Notes: a model not told the origin generated them from the sequence alone. Shown: positions 29,015 to 38,925, counted from the first letter of the stretch. The stretch is 64,000 nt of DNA from Pseudopedobacter beijingensis (GCF_042678145.1 NZ_JBHUDG010000003.1:124001-188000); one strand, 5' to 3'. Program-made: numbers and translations.

Positions 29015-30268
29015 CTATTCGTTATCAATACTACGTCCATGGGTTAATAAAACAGGCCCTAACAGATGCAGATCCCCGGAACTACGGTCATTATTTTTAA
29101 GGACTTCTTTAAATTTAGCCTCACTCGGATATCTTGAGTGAGCAACTTCCCAAAGAGAGAATGTAGCTTGGTTATTGGTGTTTATCCAATAAGTTTCGCC
29201 ATCGTAAAATCCCCCTTTTATTGAAGCATCTTTTTGGATATAAAAATCAGCGTAGAAAAGTAAAGGTTGTTTAATCTCCTCTCCCGTTGCCGCTTTCCAT
29301 CCGTACAAATCCAATCCGTTTAACTGTGCTATTTCTGCTGCTATTACCAGTAAATTAGTAGAGAGACCTGCATATTGTAAAGCTCTGTTGGGTTTGGTTG
29401 TTTCTTGATAATGGTGTAGGGCAAAATGCCTGTATCTATCCATTATTTCCCCGTCTTGCACAGGCCATGAACCTGGTTCTCCTGAATATGGTTTTTGGTC
29501 TTTCATTAAAATTAACCCTTCTATTACATTCTTTATGTTACGCGGATTATCTTGTCCGTCATAGGCATATTTAACCAGTTGGTTATCCCGAAGGATAACG
29601 CCAAGAGACAGTAAACCAACCGCGTCTGCAGCTATATGATTCTGATAATATTGTTTCCCGAAGTAATCATTAATTTCCCAGCGTCTGGCTCCTTCCTTAA
29701 TATGCGGCACTAATATTCTTAACCAGTTCTTGAATTGTTTTTCTGTTTTTTTATCAATTAATTTATCAGCTGCCAGCAAATCGTAAGCATATAAGAATGT
29801 AAATACTCCTCTGGATACCAGCATTCCTGTATTGGGATAATATTTAGTGGAATCAAAGGATAATCCGGCAAGTCCTCCTTCTTCAGAAGACCAGGATTTA
29901 ATAATCTCTATAGCTTTATTTGCATAAGCTTTATCTTTAGTTATTTGATAAGCAATAGAAAGATCTCTTGCCATACTGCCTTCCTTAATAGCTGCCTGAT
30001 AAAATGCCATGCTGATATTGCCGCGATAAACTTTTGGAGTTCCTTTATCTACATAGCTGTCCAATTGGTGTTTCAGATTTCCCCAACTTGTTTTCCATGG
30101 CTCTGTTCCGGATAATACATTTTCCCTCATCTGTTTTATATCCGTATTGGAGAGAATTAGTCTGGGATGCCCTTTTTTCACGCTGATATCCTGTGCTTTA
30201 GAGTGTGGAATTATTGAGATTGTTACCAATAAAACAGCGCAAATTGTTGCCTTATATATTTTCTTCAT
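29015..30268 (-). CDS. Alginate-lyase-superfamily polysaccharide lyase, periplasmic
   Basis: About 417 residues from the preferred start at 30268 (MKKIYKATICAVLL; an upstream ATG at 30280 would add MNVD). A signal peptide ending HSKAQ and the absence of a lipobox suggest a periplasmic enzyme. The body is an alpha/alpha-toroid with alginate-lyase (PF05426-type) features: HPRLILSNTDIKQM, LSIAYQITKDKAYANKAIEIIKSW, the central NDYFGKQYYQNHIAADAVG with an Asn-His pair, and EIMDRYRHFALHHYQ. These enzymes cleave uronic-acid-containing chains by beta-elimination. I cannot assign it to a CAZy family by eye; PL38-like or PL5-like are possibilities. It fits the adjacent GH88, which acts on unsaturated uronides. 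A homologous domain is in the BACON lipoprotein at 36141-37631. Confidence 0.85.
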   Translation of the reverse strand: MKKIYKATICAVLLVTISIIPHSKAQDISVKKGHPRLILSNTDIKQMRENVLSGTEPWKTSWGNLKHQLDSYVDKGTPKVYRGNISMAFYQAAIKEGSMARDLSIAYQITKDKAYANKAIEIIKSWSSEEGGLAGLSFDSTKYYPNTGMLVSRGVFTFLYAYDLLAADKLIDKKTEKQFKNWLRILVPHIKEGARRWEINDYFGKQYYQNHIAADAVGLLSLGVILRDNQLVKYAYDGQDNPRNIKNVIEGLILMKDQKPYSGEPGSWPVQDGEIMDRYRHFALHHYQETTKPNRALQYAGLSTNLLVIAAEIAQLNGLDLYGWKAATGEEIKQPLLFYADFYIQKDASIKGGFYDGETYWINTNNQATFSLWEVAHSRYPSEAKFKEVLKNNDRSSGDLHLLGPVLLTHGRSIDNE

Positions 30269-30294
30269 ATCTACGTTCAATTAGATTTAATTGG

Positions 30295-31488
30295 TTAAGG
30301 TTTCAGTGCCTTATATCTCATAAGCGCTTCTATAAAATAATAATCGGCATAAGTTAAAGGAACATCTACTTCACTATTCTGGGGCAAGAAACCTACACTA
30401 TGTTTTAAAATAAAATTTCCGTTTTCTCCTTTCTTTGCCAGGTATTCGTCAGAAGACAAAGTTCTTAACTGTTTCTCTGCAACAGCCATATAATTTTTGC
30501 CTTGTTCTGCATCTGCAAAAGCAGATAGCTCTATAAGCGCAGAAGCCATTATAGCTGCAGCAGAAGCATCTCTTAAGGTATTGGGTATTTTAGGGTCATC
30601 AAAATCCCAGTAAGGAATTTTATCATCCGGTAAATTTGGATGATTAATTAAGAAAGAAGCTATATGATTAGCCTGTTCCAGATAGCGCTTATCTTTGGTT
30701 TCCCTGTACATCATAGTATATCCATATAAAGCCCAAGATTGTCCCCTGCTCCATGCTGAATTATCTGAGTAGCCCTGCCACGTACGTTTATCTATTGCTT
30801 TTCCGCTAAGCGTATCGTAATCTATTACATGATAAGAGCTAAAATCTTCTCTGAAATGGTTCGCCATAGTTTTATTGGCATGAGATATGGCTATATCGTG
30901 AAACTGTTGGTTTCCGGTTAATTTAGATGCTTTTAAAAGCAATTCCAGGTTCATCATATTATCTATAATAACCGGAAACTGCCAATGTGAAGTGGCAGGA
31001 TGGCTCCATGAACGTGTACAACCTACTGTTGGGCGGTAACGAGTTGCCAAGGATTTAGCTGTTGTTGCAATGATATCAACACAAGAGCTATCTTCTGTTA
31101 AGCGAAGCTTATTTCCAAAAGAGCAATTAATCATAAAGCCTACATCGTGGTTATCTGTGTTGAATTTCTGAATCTCTACCCTATCGCTCATTTTAACAGC
31201 CATTTCTTTAAATCTGTCGTCTTTAGTGTACTCATATAAATACCATAAAGTCCCCGGATAAAAACCGCTGGTCCAGAAATAGGAGTCAGAGGTCTCTAAA
31301 CTTCCATTTGGATTTATCGAACGGGGCAATGCTTCCGGAATGCTATCTATCACAGCATACATTAAAGTACTTTGTTCTACTGCCCGATCTAGACTTTTGT
31401 CAATAATATCGGACATAGATGGAGGAGAAGAAACCTTGCAGCTAAGTATTGATATCAAAGCGGCTAAACACACTAAATAATTCTTCAT
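30295..31488 (-). CDS. GH88 unsaturated glucuronyl hydrolase, lipoprotein
   Basis: About 397 residues from the preferred start at 31488 (MKNYLVCLAALISILSC, with lipobox ILSC); the frame extends upstream to 31518. It matches GH88 over its length: YFWTSGFYPGTLWYLYE, DNHDVGFMINCSFG with the first conserved aspartate, FPVIIDNMMNLELLLKAS with the second aspartate (general acid/base in the family), YSDNSAWSRGQSWALYGYTM and RDASAAAIMASAL. GH88 removes the delta-4,5-unsaturated glucuronic acid left at the non-reducing end after a lyase cuts, and the lyase gene is 26 bases downstream. It is the first gene of the left operon. The promoter candidate is at 31570-31577. Confidence 0.94.
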   Translation of the reverse strand: MKNYLVCLAALISILSCKVSSPPSMSDIIDKSLDRAVEQSTLMYAVIDSIPEALPRSINPNGSLETSDSYFWTSGFYPGTLWYLYEYTKDDRFKEMAVKMSDRVEIQKFNTDNHDVGFMINCSFGNKLRLTEDSSCVDIIATTAKSLATRYRPTVGCTRSWSHPATSHWQFPVIIDNMMNLELLLKASKLTGNQQFHDIAISHANKTMANHFREDFSSYHVIDYDTLSGKAIDKRTWQGYSDNSAWSRGQSWALYGYTMMYRETKDKRYLEQANHIASFLINHPNLPDDKIPYWDFDDPKIPNTLRDASAAAIMASALIELSAFADAEQGKNYMAVAEKQLRTLSSDEYLAKKGENGNFILKHSVGFLPQNSEVDVPLTYADYYFIEALMRYKALKP

Positions 31489-31893
31489 TTGCATATAAGT
31501 TGTAAAATAATTAATCATAAAAACAGGGAAATCAAACTATTTATTGGCCTGTTTACAATTGGATAAAAGCAAAAGTACTTGGTAATAGCTATAAAAATTC
31601 TACAAAAAAGTATCAATCATTCTATAATTTCGTGTTTTTCTTACTACTTCCTTTTATGGTTACATGAAGCCTCTGCACTTCAGAAATATGCTGCAAACCA
31701 TCAAAAGAAAGATATTTTCAGTCCATCGTCTTTTTTTACGAGACCTTATACCGGCGTATTACAAATAAAGATTAGATTGGGGCTATAAAACTTTTTCGGT
31801 AATTTCGATAAGTTGCAATATGGAAATATGTATTGCGGCTTATTAATCTAAATTATTATCTGTTACATTTTCGTTATCTAATAAGTTAGCGCT
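31489..31893. other. Divergent intergenic region between the left operon and the HTCS gene
   Basis: About 400 AT-rich bases separate the GH88 gene (minus) from the hybrid sensor gene (plus). A minus-strand promoter element lies at 31570-31577. The frame at 31579-31788 has no family signature, and I regard it as chance. I see no clear promoter for the sensor gene and no extended inverted repeat. Confidence 0.5.
31570..31577 (-). promoter_or_regulatory. Putative -7 promoter element for the GH88-lyase-SusCD operon
   Basis: The minus strand reads TACTTTTG, a match to TAnnTTTG, with a T-rich stretch about 16-20 bases upstream. It predicts a leader of about 75 bases before the ATG at 31488. The same octamer occurs upstream of the central operon at 36035-36042. 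Confidence 0.45.
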
Positions 31894-34800
31894 ATGAAGG
31901 GATGTGCAAAACTATTATTTGCTAAGATTTTCTGCTTGTATTTTATTTCCGGGTATTGTGCGGATGTGCAACTGCAACATCTTGCAGTTGACCTCCAGTT
32001 TTCTAAAATGACTGTGAACGGGCTTTATCAGGATGAATACGGTGTATTATGGGTTGGTACCAAAGACGGTGTAAAAAAATATACCGGAAATAGAATAGAA
32101 TCGGTTAATTTAATGGGGATGAACAACTGGGTACAATCTAACTTTGTACCCACAGTGTGCGGTAGCAAAAAAGGACAGTTATATGTAAACACTGATTATC
32201 ATATTATTGAATACGACCTGAAACAAGAGAAATCCAAAATCATTTTCAAACAGGGAAATACACAGACACTTCCTTCCCTTACGTTCCATTACGGACTAAA
32301 TAGATTATGGATTGGCATGAAAGACAGTATTTTTAGTTACGATGGCAGAAAGTCTGTATTAAAGTATGTGTTAAACAAAAACAACTCTACTATATCTGCC
32401 ATGAAAGAATCTTCTTCCGGGAAACTTTATGCCGGGACTAAAAATGGCGGCGTTTTCTGTTTTGAAAAGTCCGGAGCAAAAAGAAGAGTATTACCTTTAA
32501 AAACAGAAGTGATCTCTATTAATGAAGACAGTAAACATAATATCTGGATTGCTACATTTAATGAAGGCTTATTCTGTATTTCTATGGATGGCAAGATTAA
32601 ACAATATCAGGCTCCATTATTATCCAGCAATTACGTACGGGCAGTTTGTGAGGACGATAATGGCGACATTTGGATAGGAACGATGCTTGGTTTAGATATT
32701 TTAAATACTAAAACAGGTAGCATAAGCCACCAGGGGCTTGCCGAAAAAGGTAAACCGGGATTGAGCAACCTATCTGTTTGGATTATTACCAAGGATGACC
32801 AGGGAACAATGTGGATTGGTACTTACTATGGCGGTTTAGACTATTACAATTACAGGAAGAACATCTTTAAATATTATGATCTGGGTTTTGAACAAAGAGA
32901 AGGTCCTATTGTAAGTAAGATTGTAGAAGATAAAAGCGGCATTCTATGGATTGGTACGGAAGGCAGGGGACTCATTTCCTATAATCCTCTGCGGGATACT
33001 TACAGATATTATACTAAAGAACAAAAGACCATTCCTCATAATAATATCAAGTCTTTGTATTATGATCAGCAAGATCATATTGTGTGGATAGGTACGCATC
33101 TTGGAGGCCTTAGTGCTTATTCTTCAGAGACCAGAGAATTTACGAATTATACCATTGATCCGCTGGATAATACCAAACGATCGGAAATTGTACAAGCTAT
33201 TGTCAGGTACAAGAACCTGCTGTTTATAGGTACACTCTCCGGCATGTACTATATGGATTTAAATACCGGAAATATCCACAAGATCAAAATTCTTGATAAA
33301 TATATTTATGCTGTCAATTCGCTCATGATAGATAAAAATAAAACATTATGGATTGGCGGAAACACGTTATGCAATTATAACATCAAACAAAATTATGTCC
33401 GCAGCTTTGACAGACGAATATTTCAGCTAACATCTTCTTCAAAAAACACCATTACCGCACTTTTTGCCAAAGAAAATGGCAACATAATTATTGGTACTGC
33501 CGGATCGGGGATTTTAATATACAATCCTGAGACAGAATATTTTAGCCAAATTAGCAGGAAGAACAGTAATATCTCCAGTGATTACATAAGCGCTATACGA
33601 TCGTTACAAAATAATTATCTATTGGTATCAGGAGCCAATGGTCTGTCCTGTATAGACATTAAAGACAAGAGCTGCTATAACTATGATTTGCAAAATGGTT
33701 TTGTACTTAGCTCCATGATTCCGGGCGATATTATAAAAGACAGCCATCAACAAATAGTAATGGGCGGATTGAATGGTATGGCAACAGTAAAGGAAAACAG
33801 CCTGTTTTCTAAAAAACTACCTGTAAAAATCTATTTTTCAAAGCTGTGGGTAAATAATAAAGAGGTAGCAACAGACAGCTCTTCCGGGATATTATCGCAA
33901 ACCTTACAAAACACAACGCAATTAAAACTTAAACATGATGAAAACAATATTGCAATAGAAACAGGCAACAACAACTTTGTTAATTTAGGGCAACCGCAAT
34001 ACCAATATACTTTGGAAGGTTATGATGAACAATGGATTGATTTTCGCCCTCAGGGAACCATAAGATATATGAATTTACCTTATGGTGATTATGTCTTAAA
34101 AGTCAGGAATAAGCTGTTTGGAGAGCAATCAAAATCTGAGGAAATACGGATGGGAATTTCTGTAATCCCTCCAGTTTATGCCACATGGTACGCTTATTTA
34201 TTTTACATCATTGCAGGTTTGAGTGTTGCAGGAAGTATTTTCTATTTTTATTATTCCAGACTGGCCTTACGTTCATCGCTTGAATTAGAGAGAAGAGATC
34301 AGCAACAAAAAGATGCCATTAACGAATCTAAGATGCGTTTTCTGGGAAACATTTCTCATGAACTAAAAACACCAGTCACCTTAATATCCGGTCAGTTAGA
34401 GCTTATTCTGATGTCCAAAAATACAACTCCCGCCATTAAAAATAACCTTAAGGAAGTACATAACAGGGCATCCAAAATGTCTCAGTTAATCAACGAGCTA
34501 TTAGATTTTTTGAAATACAATAAAGAGATTTTTAAATTAAAAGTTTCGCAGCAAAGTATTGTACAATTTACACAAGAGATTTACGATTCTTTTACCAGTT
34601 ATGCCAACTTAAGAAAAATCAATTTTGATTTTAAGTATGAAGGGGAGCATATATTTTTATGGTTTGACCACATACAACTGCAAAAGGTATTTAACAATAT
34701 ACTTTCTAACGCATTTAAATTTACACCCGAAGGGGGGCAGATAGAAATTGCAATAAATACTACTGAAACTGCTGTAGAAATATTATTTCAAGATAGCGGA

Positions 34801-35931
34801 ATTGGCATTCCGGAAGAGATGACCGAAAAGATATTCGACCGATTTTTTCAGGTAAATAATCCAATTAATGCTGATCTATCTAATACAGGTGCAGGAATTG
34901 GCTTGTCCCTGGCGCTTAACATTGTTAAAAGCCATTACGGAAAAATAAAGTTAAGTAGTGAAGAAGGAAAAGGCAGCCTCTTTATAGTAGAATTGCCACT
35001 GGGCAATCATCATTTTAAGAATGATGCCAACGTTGAAGTTATTGAGAATGAAAAACAATATGAGCCTGTAGTAATTGAGATATTGGATGAGGATAAGGAA
35101 TTTATAGATGATCTTATAGAAGAGCAAAAAGAGATTCTGCAACAGCAGGCCAGTATATTAATTGTTGAAGACGATGAAGAGATCAGAAAACTACTGATCA
35201 AAATATTTGAACCATTATTTAATGTTTATGAAGCAAATAATGGAGAGGATGCTTTTAAAATAGCTCAAAATAGTTCTCCCGATCTTATCCTTTCGGATGT
35301 AATGATGTCGGGAATTTCAGGTATTAATCTTTGTGCCAGAATAAAAAACAACTTCGATACCAGTCATATTCCGGTTGTACTACTGACAGCTTTAAGCAGC
35401 AGAGATCAAAATATCATTGGATATAATAGCGGAGCTGATGATTATATAACAAAACCTTTTGATATTCGTTTGTTAATTACACGCTGTGTAGCACTATTAA
35501 ATAACCGTATAAAACTACAGGAAAAATATCGGAAACAGGGGAATAACAATACCGCACAAGTTGCTCTAAATCCACTGGATCAGGAATTTATAGATAAATC
35601 CATCAAAATTATAGAAGACAATATAGTCTCCGGGAATATAGATGTAGAGCTGCTTTGTAGTGAACTGGCTATCAGCAGGACAAAATTATTCCTGAAAATG
35701 AAAGGTATTACCGGGCAAACGCCACATGATTTTATCCAGAACATTAAGCTTAATACGGCAGCGAAAATGCTTCGCGAAAATCAGGAACATAATATTAGTG
35801 ACATTGCCTATCACTTAGGATTTAGCTCATTAAATTATTTCGGCAAATCGTTCAAAGATTATTTCGGTGTTTCTCCTTCGGCATATCGCAAATCATTTCT
35901 GGATAAATTAGATAAGGGAGAACAAGACTAA
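31894..35931 (+). CDS. Hybrid two-component system sensor/regulator (HTCS)
   Basis: A 1345-residue one-protein signalling system. A signal peptide is followed by a periplasmic two-propeller sensor with many Reg_prop repeats (LWVGTKDGV, IWIATFNEGL, MWIGTYYGG, LWIGTEGRG, VWIGTHLGG). A Y_Y_Y domain follows (about 660-765, YQYTLEGYDEQWIDF), then one membrane helix (about 766-787). The kinase has the phospho-acceptor H822 in NISHELKTP, an N-box near 935 (NNILSNAFKF), DSGIGIP and GAGIGLSLALNIV. The receiver domain has D1135 (LILSDVMMSG) and TKPFD. The C-terminus is an AraC helix-turn-helix (ELAISRTKLFLKMKG, ISDIAYHLGFSSLNYFGKSFK). Such proteins bind an oligosaccharide in the periplasm and activate their PUL. 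All expected residues are present, and it sits between two divergent target operons. Confidence 0.96.
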   Translation: MKGCAKLLFAKIFCLYFISGYCADVQLQHLAVDLQFSKMTVNGLYQDEYGVLWVGTKDGVKKYTGNRIESVNLMGMNNWVQSNFVPTVCGSKKGQLYVNTDYHIIEYDLKQEKSKIIFKQGNTQTLPSLTFHYGLNRLWIGMKDSIFSYDGRKSVLKYVLNKNNSTISAMKESSSGKLYAGTKNGGVFCFEKSGAKRRVLPLKTEVISINEDSKHNIWIATFNEGLFCISMDGKIKQYQAPLLSSNYVRAVCEDDNGDIWIGTMLGLDILNTKTGSISHQGLAEKGKPGLSNLSVWIITKDDQGTMWIGTYYGGLDYYNYRKNIFKYYDLGFEQREGPIVSKIVEDKSGILWIGTEGRGLISYNPLRDTYRYYTKEQKTIPHNNIKSLYYDQQDHIVWIGTHLGGLSAYSSETREFTNYTIDPLDNTKRSEIVQAIVRYKNLLFIGTLSGMYYMDLNTGNIHKIKILDKYIYAVNSLMIDKNKTLWIGGNTLCNYNIKQNYVRSFDRRIFQLTSSSKNTITALFAKENGNIIIGTAGSGILIYNPETEYFSQISRKNSNISSDYISAIRSLQNNYLLVSGANGLSCIDIKDKSCYNYDLQNGFVLSSMIPGDIIKDSHQQIVMGGLNGMATVKENSLFSKKLPVKIYFSKLWVNNKEVATDSSSGILSQTLQNTTQLKLKHDENNIAIETGNNNFVNLGQPQYQYTLEGYDEQWIDFRPQGTIRYMNLPYGDYVLKVRNKLFGEQSKSEEIRMGISVIPPVYATWYAYLFYIIAGLSVAGSIFYFYYSRLALRSSLELERRDQQQKDAINESKMRFLGNISHELKTPVTLISGQLELILMSKNTTPAIKNNLKEVHNRASKMSQLINELLDFLKYNKEIFKLKVSQQSIVQFTQEIYDSFTSYANLRKINFDFKYEGEHIFLWFDHIQLQKVFNNILSNAFKFTPEGGQIEIAINTTETAVEILFQDSGIGIPEEMTEKIFDRFFQVNNPINADLSNTGAGIGLSLALNIVKSHYGKIKLSSEEGKGSLFIVELPLGNHHFKNDANVEVIENEKQYEPVVIEILDEDKEFIDDLIEEQKEILQQQASILIVEDDEEIRKLLIKIFEPLFNVYEANNGEDAFKIAQNSSPDLILSDVMMSGISGINLCARIKNNFDTSHIPVVLLTALSSRDQNIIGYNSGADDYITKPFDIRLLITRCVALLNNRIKLQEKYRKQGNNNTAQVALNPLDQEFIDKSIKIIEDNIVSGNIDVELLCSELAISRTKLFLKMKGITGQTPHDFIQNIKLNTAAKMLRENQEHNISDIAYHLGFSSLNYFGKSFKDYFGVSPSAYRKSFLDKLDKGEQD

Positions 35932-35976
35932 TAGGCCTTTTAAACAGCCATTAAAGTTATTCCCGACGATTTTGCT

Positions 35977-36002
35977 GTACATTTTTATGTAATCTTATGT
36001 AC
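35977..36002. promoter_or_regulatory. Inverted repeat upstream of the central operon, candidate operator
   Basis: GTACAT at 35977-35982 and ATGTAC at 35997-36002 are inverted around 14 bases. A third ATGTA lies between them, giving a tandem ATGTA pair. The element ends about 33 bases before the TACTTTTG at 36035, an activator-like position. Binding by the HTCS is inference. Confidence 0.35.
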
Positions 36003-36034
36003 GATTATAATGTATTAAAGCCATTTGCATAAGC

Positions 36035-36042
36035 TACTTTTG
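36035..36042 (+). promoter_or_regulatory. Putative -7 promoter element for the central plus-strand operon
   Basis: TACTTTTG matches TAnnTTTG and is identical to the octamer upstream of the left operon. No clear TTTG lies at the expected -33 distance, which would be consistent with a promoter that needs an activator. Confidence 0.4.
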
Positions 36043-36140
36043 AACTTGGTAACCATTATAAACTAATTTACAAATGCTGTTTATCCTTATACAGAGCAAT
36101 ACTCTTAAAGGATACCAATTTGACCAAAAAATTAAAAGTC

Positions 36141-37631
36141 ATGAAAAAGCAAGTTAAGATGAACGCGAAATTAATCGTTATGTTGCTGGTACTCTATCAG
36201 TCTGTTAGTTGTACTAAAAAAGATGCTGATACTGGCAGCTCAGAAATATCTCTAATATCCGGAAAAGTGATGGAGGTAGGATTTGAAGGAGGAGAAAAAA
36301 GCGTAAAGTTTGTTGCCGATGCTTCATGGAACATCTCTTCTGATGTATCCTGGATTACGTTTTTAAGCCCAACCGAGGGAAAAGGAAATGCTATTATTAA
36401 AATTAATGCTTTAAGAAATGAGGGTTCTTTACGTATCGGAAAATTAACCGTTAATGTGAAAGGGGTGCCAACAATAATAGAAGTAACACAAATGGCAAAA
36501 TCTGTAGCAATGGATTTCAAGCACCCATCTATTTTATACACCGCCCAGGAATTGTTGGATTTAAAAACAAAGATCAATAATAATACATCGCCCAGTATTA
36601 CAACAACATATAACAATTTAATGAACCGCTGTAATACCGCTTTAAACTATATAACAAACCCGTACACAGGAACTAATCCCGCAGATTTTATCAGTGCAAG
36701 TTATATTCCCGCTTCATATTCAAGAGATTTAGCAATGGCATATTGGTTTACAGGCGATAAAAAATACGCCCAAAAGTCTATAGAAATTATAAAAGAGTGG
36801 GCAATCAAATGTAAAGGAATTCAATATGTATCTAATGCGGGGAACAGCATGTACCTAACCAGAGGAATGTTTCCTATGCTTTGTGCTTATGATATGCTTG
36901 TAGAGGAAGATATTATGGATGAACAAACCAAAACAATTATTTTAGATTGGTTTGGCATACTTTATACAGAAGCGCTGGCGAGCATTCAACTATGGGAAAA
37001 CAACGATTACTTTAATAAGCAATATTATCAAAATCACCTGGTAGCTCATACCATGGGGATCATGATGTTAGGCTTTGTTACTGAAGACGAGGCTATGATT
37101 CAGTATGCGTTAAACTCTCCAAGCAACCCAAGAGACATGTACGAGTTAATTCAGGGATGTATATTCATGCCCGGAGACCAACCCTGCGAAAGAGAAAACC
37201 CTAACGCTGCTCCACCTGCAAGAGGAGAAATCTACGACAGATATCGCCATAAAACAGGTCCAGTAAGGGGTTTGCAATATGCGCACCTTACACAAACTCT
37301 ATTAACAACAGTAGCAAGAATGTGCCATAATAATGGCATCGACCTATTTGCTTATACTGCTCCAACAGGCGAAAATCTACTATTCCCGTTTGAGTACTAC
37401 AGCGATTTCTATCGTGAGATGGATTCTTGTATAAAATCTGGTTTTTATTGCGGAGAGACAGATAGAATGACAAAAGCGGGCGATAATCCGGGCATGTACG
37501 AATTAGGATTAAGATACTTCCCGAATAGTGCACCTGTAAAAGCTCTTATTAATTCAGGACGATTCAATAGAGAAACAGCTTACATGGACTTACTGGGCTT
37601 CACCAGATTTTTTTCTGCATCTGTTAATTAA
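36141..37631 (+). CDS. BACON-domain alginate-lyase-superfamily lipoprotein
   Basis: A protein of about 496 residues. I prefer the ATG at 36141 (MKKQVKMNAKLIVMLLVLYQSVSC, lipobox SVSC). A TTG at 36120 in the same frame has AAAGGA seven bases upstream and cannot be excluded. Residues about 30-120 form a BACON domain (VKFVADASWNISSDVSWITFLSP, IEVTQMAK). The rest is an alginate-lyase-type toroid with HPSILYTAQELLDLKTKI, MAYWFTGDKKYAQKSIEIIKEW, NDYFNKQYYQNHLVAHTMG and EIYDRYRHKTGPVRGLQYAHL. It parallels the periplasmic lyase at 29015-30268, but the lipid anchor and BACON spacer suggest a surface position. It could make the first endo-cuts in the polymer. CAZy family is not assigned. Confidence 0.85.
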   Translation: MKKQVKMNAKLIVMLLVLYQSVSCTKKDADTGSSEISLISGKVMEVGFEGGEKSVKFVADASWNISSDVSWITFLSPTEGKGNAIIKINALRNEGSLRIGKLTVNVKGVPTIIEVTQMAKSVAMDFKHPSILYTAQELLDLKTKINNNTSPSITTTYNNLMNRCNTALNYITNPYTGTNPADFISASYIPASYSRDLAMAYWFTGDKKYAQKSIEIIKEWAIKCKGIQYVSNAGNSMYLTRGMFPMLCAYDMLVEEDIMDEQTKTIILDWFGILYTEALASIQLWENNDYFNKQYYQNHLVAHTMGIMMLGFVTEDEAMIQYALNSPSNPRDMYELIQGCIFMPGDQPCERENPNAAPPARGEIYDRYRHKTGPVRGLQYAHLTQTLLTTVARMCHNNGIDLFAYTAPTGENLLFPFEYYSDFYREMDSCIKSGFYCGETDRMTKAGDNPGMYELGLRYFPNSAPVKALINSGRFNRETAYMDLLGFTRFFSASVN

Positions 37632-37691
37632 ATCATTATTCATAATAACCTAAATATGAAACGAAATTTATTGAACAAATCAAGGGAAAAC

Positions 37692-38912
37692 ATGAAAAAG
37701 AATACAGGTAAAATAGCTTCCCTGATGATGTTTCTAATTCTATTACAAGCTTGTGATAAGAAGGAAGAGTTGGTAAATAAACCTACACTTTATGTAAAAA
37801 CATCTGGTTTTTCTGAAGTAAGTACTTATGGCAATACTTTAGAAGTTGAGTTTTTATCTAACATGGATTGGAGCGTTTCTTCCAATGCAGATTGGATATC
37901 TTTCCCGGACGGAACGACAGGTAGTCAGAGTGGCACATTTAAAGCACTTGTTTCCAGAAATGAATCAGGTGAAGAGAGATCTGCAACCATAACCATGATT
38001 GCCGGAGATATTACCAAAACTATTTTAGTAGAACAGCAGTACAGAGATACCGCTACTCCTCAATTGACTATTACCACCCAAGGTCCTATAAACGTAGATT
38101 ACCAAAATAATTCAAAATCAATTGCATTTATATGTAACATGCAATGGACTGCTTCCAGCGATGCAGACTGGATAACCTTTGATGGAGCAAACTCGGGTTT
38201 AGAAGACGGAACTGTGAAAATTTCCATAGCAAATAATGAAGGAACATCTTCCCGTACCGGAACTGTATCGATAACCGCCGGCACTTTAACCAGAACCATA
38301 CAGGTTGTTCAAAAAACAGAAGCAGACGGAGGTATAAATCTATTAGACACTCCTGAGGAGGATTACAGTTTCGAATTGATTACAACAAATCAATCATGGC
38401 CACCTCGTGGGGAATGGGGTGGTTCGGCTACATCTGGTATTGGCAGATTTGGTGGAAGCGGAACAGCTGTAAGAGTTGTTGCAGGTGTAAGTCCTGTGAT
38501 CAGAACAGGAAAATCATACCTTTTTGTAAGAATGAGAGCCAATGAAACAACAACTTCCGTGGATTGGTTTTGGAGGAAACTAAGTGGACTAACTTCAGGA
38601 AAATCATATACTTTTTCTTTCTGGTACAAAACGCCGGCTAATAACGCCAGTTTTGTACAAACCGGAAACATAAGATTAGGAGCCGTACAGAATGTTGCAG
38701 ATGTGGCATCATTAACAAACCCTTTAAACGGAGAAATTACTTTTGGACATACCGAAGCTTCTGGAGGTACGCCAAGTAGTGTAGATGAATTTAAGCAAGT
38801 CTCTTATACTTTTACCGTACCTGCAGGAAAAACAGAAGTCTATATATCATGGGTAAGAAATGGAAATCAGCAACCCTATATAGATGATATGAGTTTGGTT
38901 ATGAATAGATAA
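37692..38912 (+). CDS. Two-BACON-domain carbohydrate-binding lipoprotein
   Basis: About 406 residues from the ATG at 37692, which follows AAGGG by five bases and opens a lipoprotein signal (MKKNTGKIASLMMFLILLQAC). An ATG at 37656 would add 12 charged residues and fits less well. Two BACON domains follow (VEFLSNMDWSVSSNADWISFPDG, then IAFICNMQWTASSDADWITFDGA). The C-terminal about 190 residues look like a CBM-type beta-sandwich (YSFELITTNQSWPPRGEWGG, LFVRMRANETTTSVDWFWRKLSGL, YTFTVPAGKTEVYISWVRNG, PYIDDMSLV). No catalytic domain is seen. It resembles a surface glycan-binding protein that presents the polymer to the neighbouring BACON lyase. The gene starts 60 bases after that gene. Confidence 0.8.
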   Translation: MKKNTGKIASLMMFLILLQACDKKEELVNKPTLYVKTSGFSEVSTYGNTLEVEFLSNMDWSVSSNADWISFPDGTTGSQSGTFKALVSRNESGEERSATITMIAGDITKTILVEQQYRDTATPQLTITTQGPINVDYQNNSKSIAFICNMQWTASSDADWITFDGANSGLEDGTVKISIANNEGTSSRTGTVSITAGTLTRTIQVVQKTEADGGINLLDTPEEDYSFELITTNQSWPPRGEWGGSATSGIGRFGGSGTAVRVVAGVSPVIRTGKSYLFVRMRANETTTSVDWFWRKLSGLTSGKSYTFSFWYKTPANNASFVQTGNIRLGAVQNVADVASLTNPLNGEITFGHTEASGGTPSSVDEFKQVSYTFTVPAGKTEVYISWVRNGNQQPYIDDMSLVMNR

Positions 38913-38925
38913 AAATCACAAGGGA

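Noticed and set aside
31579..31788. Plus-strand open frame of 69 codons before the HTCS gene
   Set aside because: It has no family signature and overlaps the leader and promoter region of the divergent GH88 operon.
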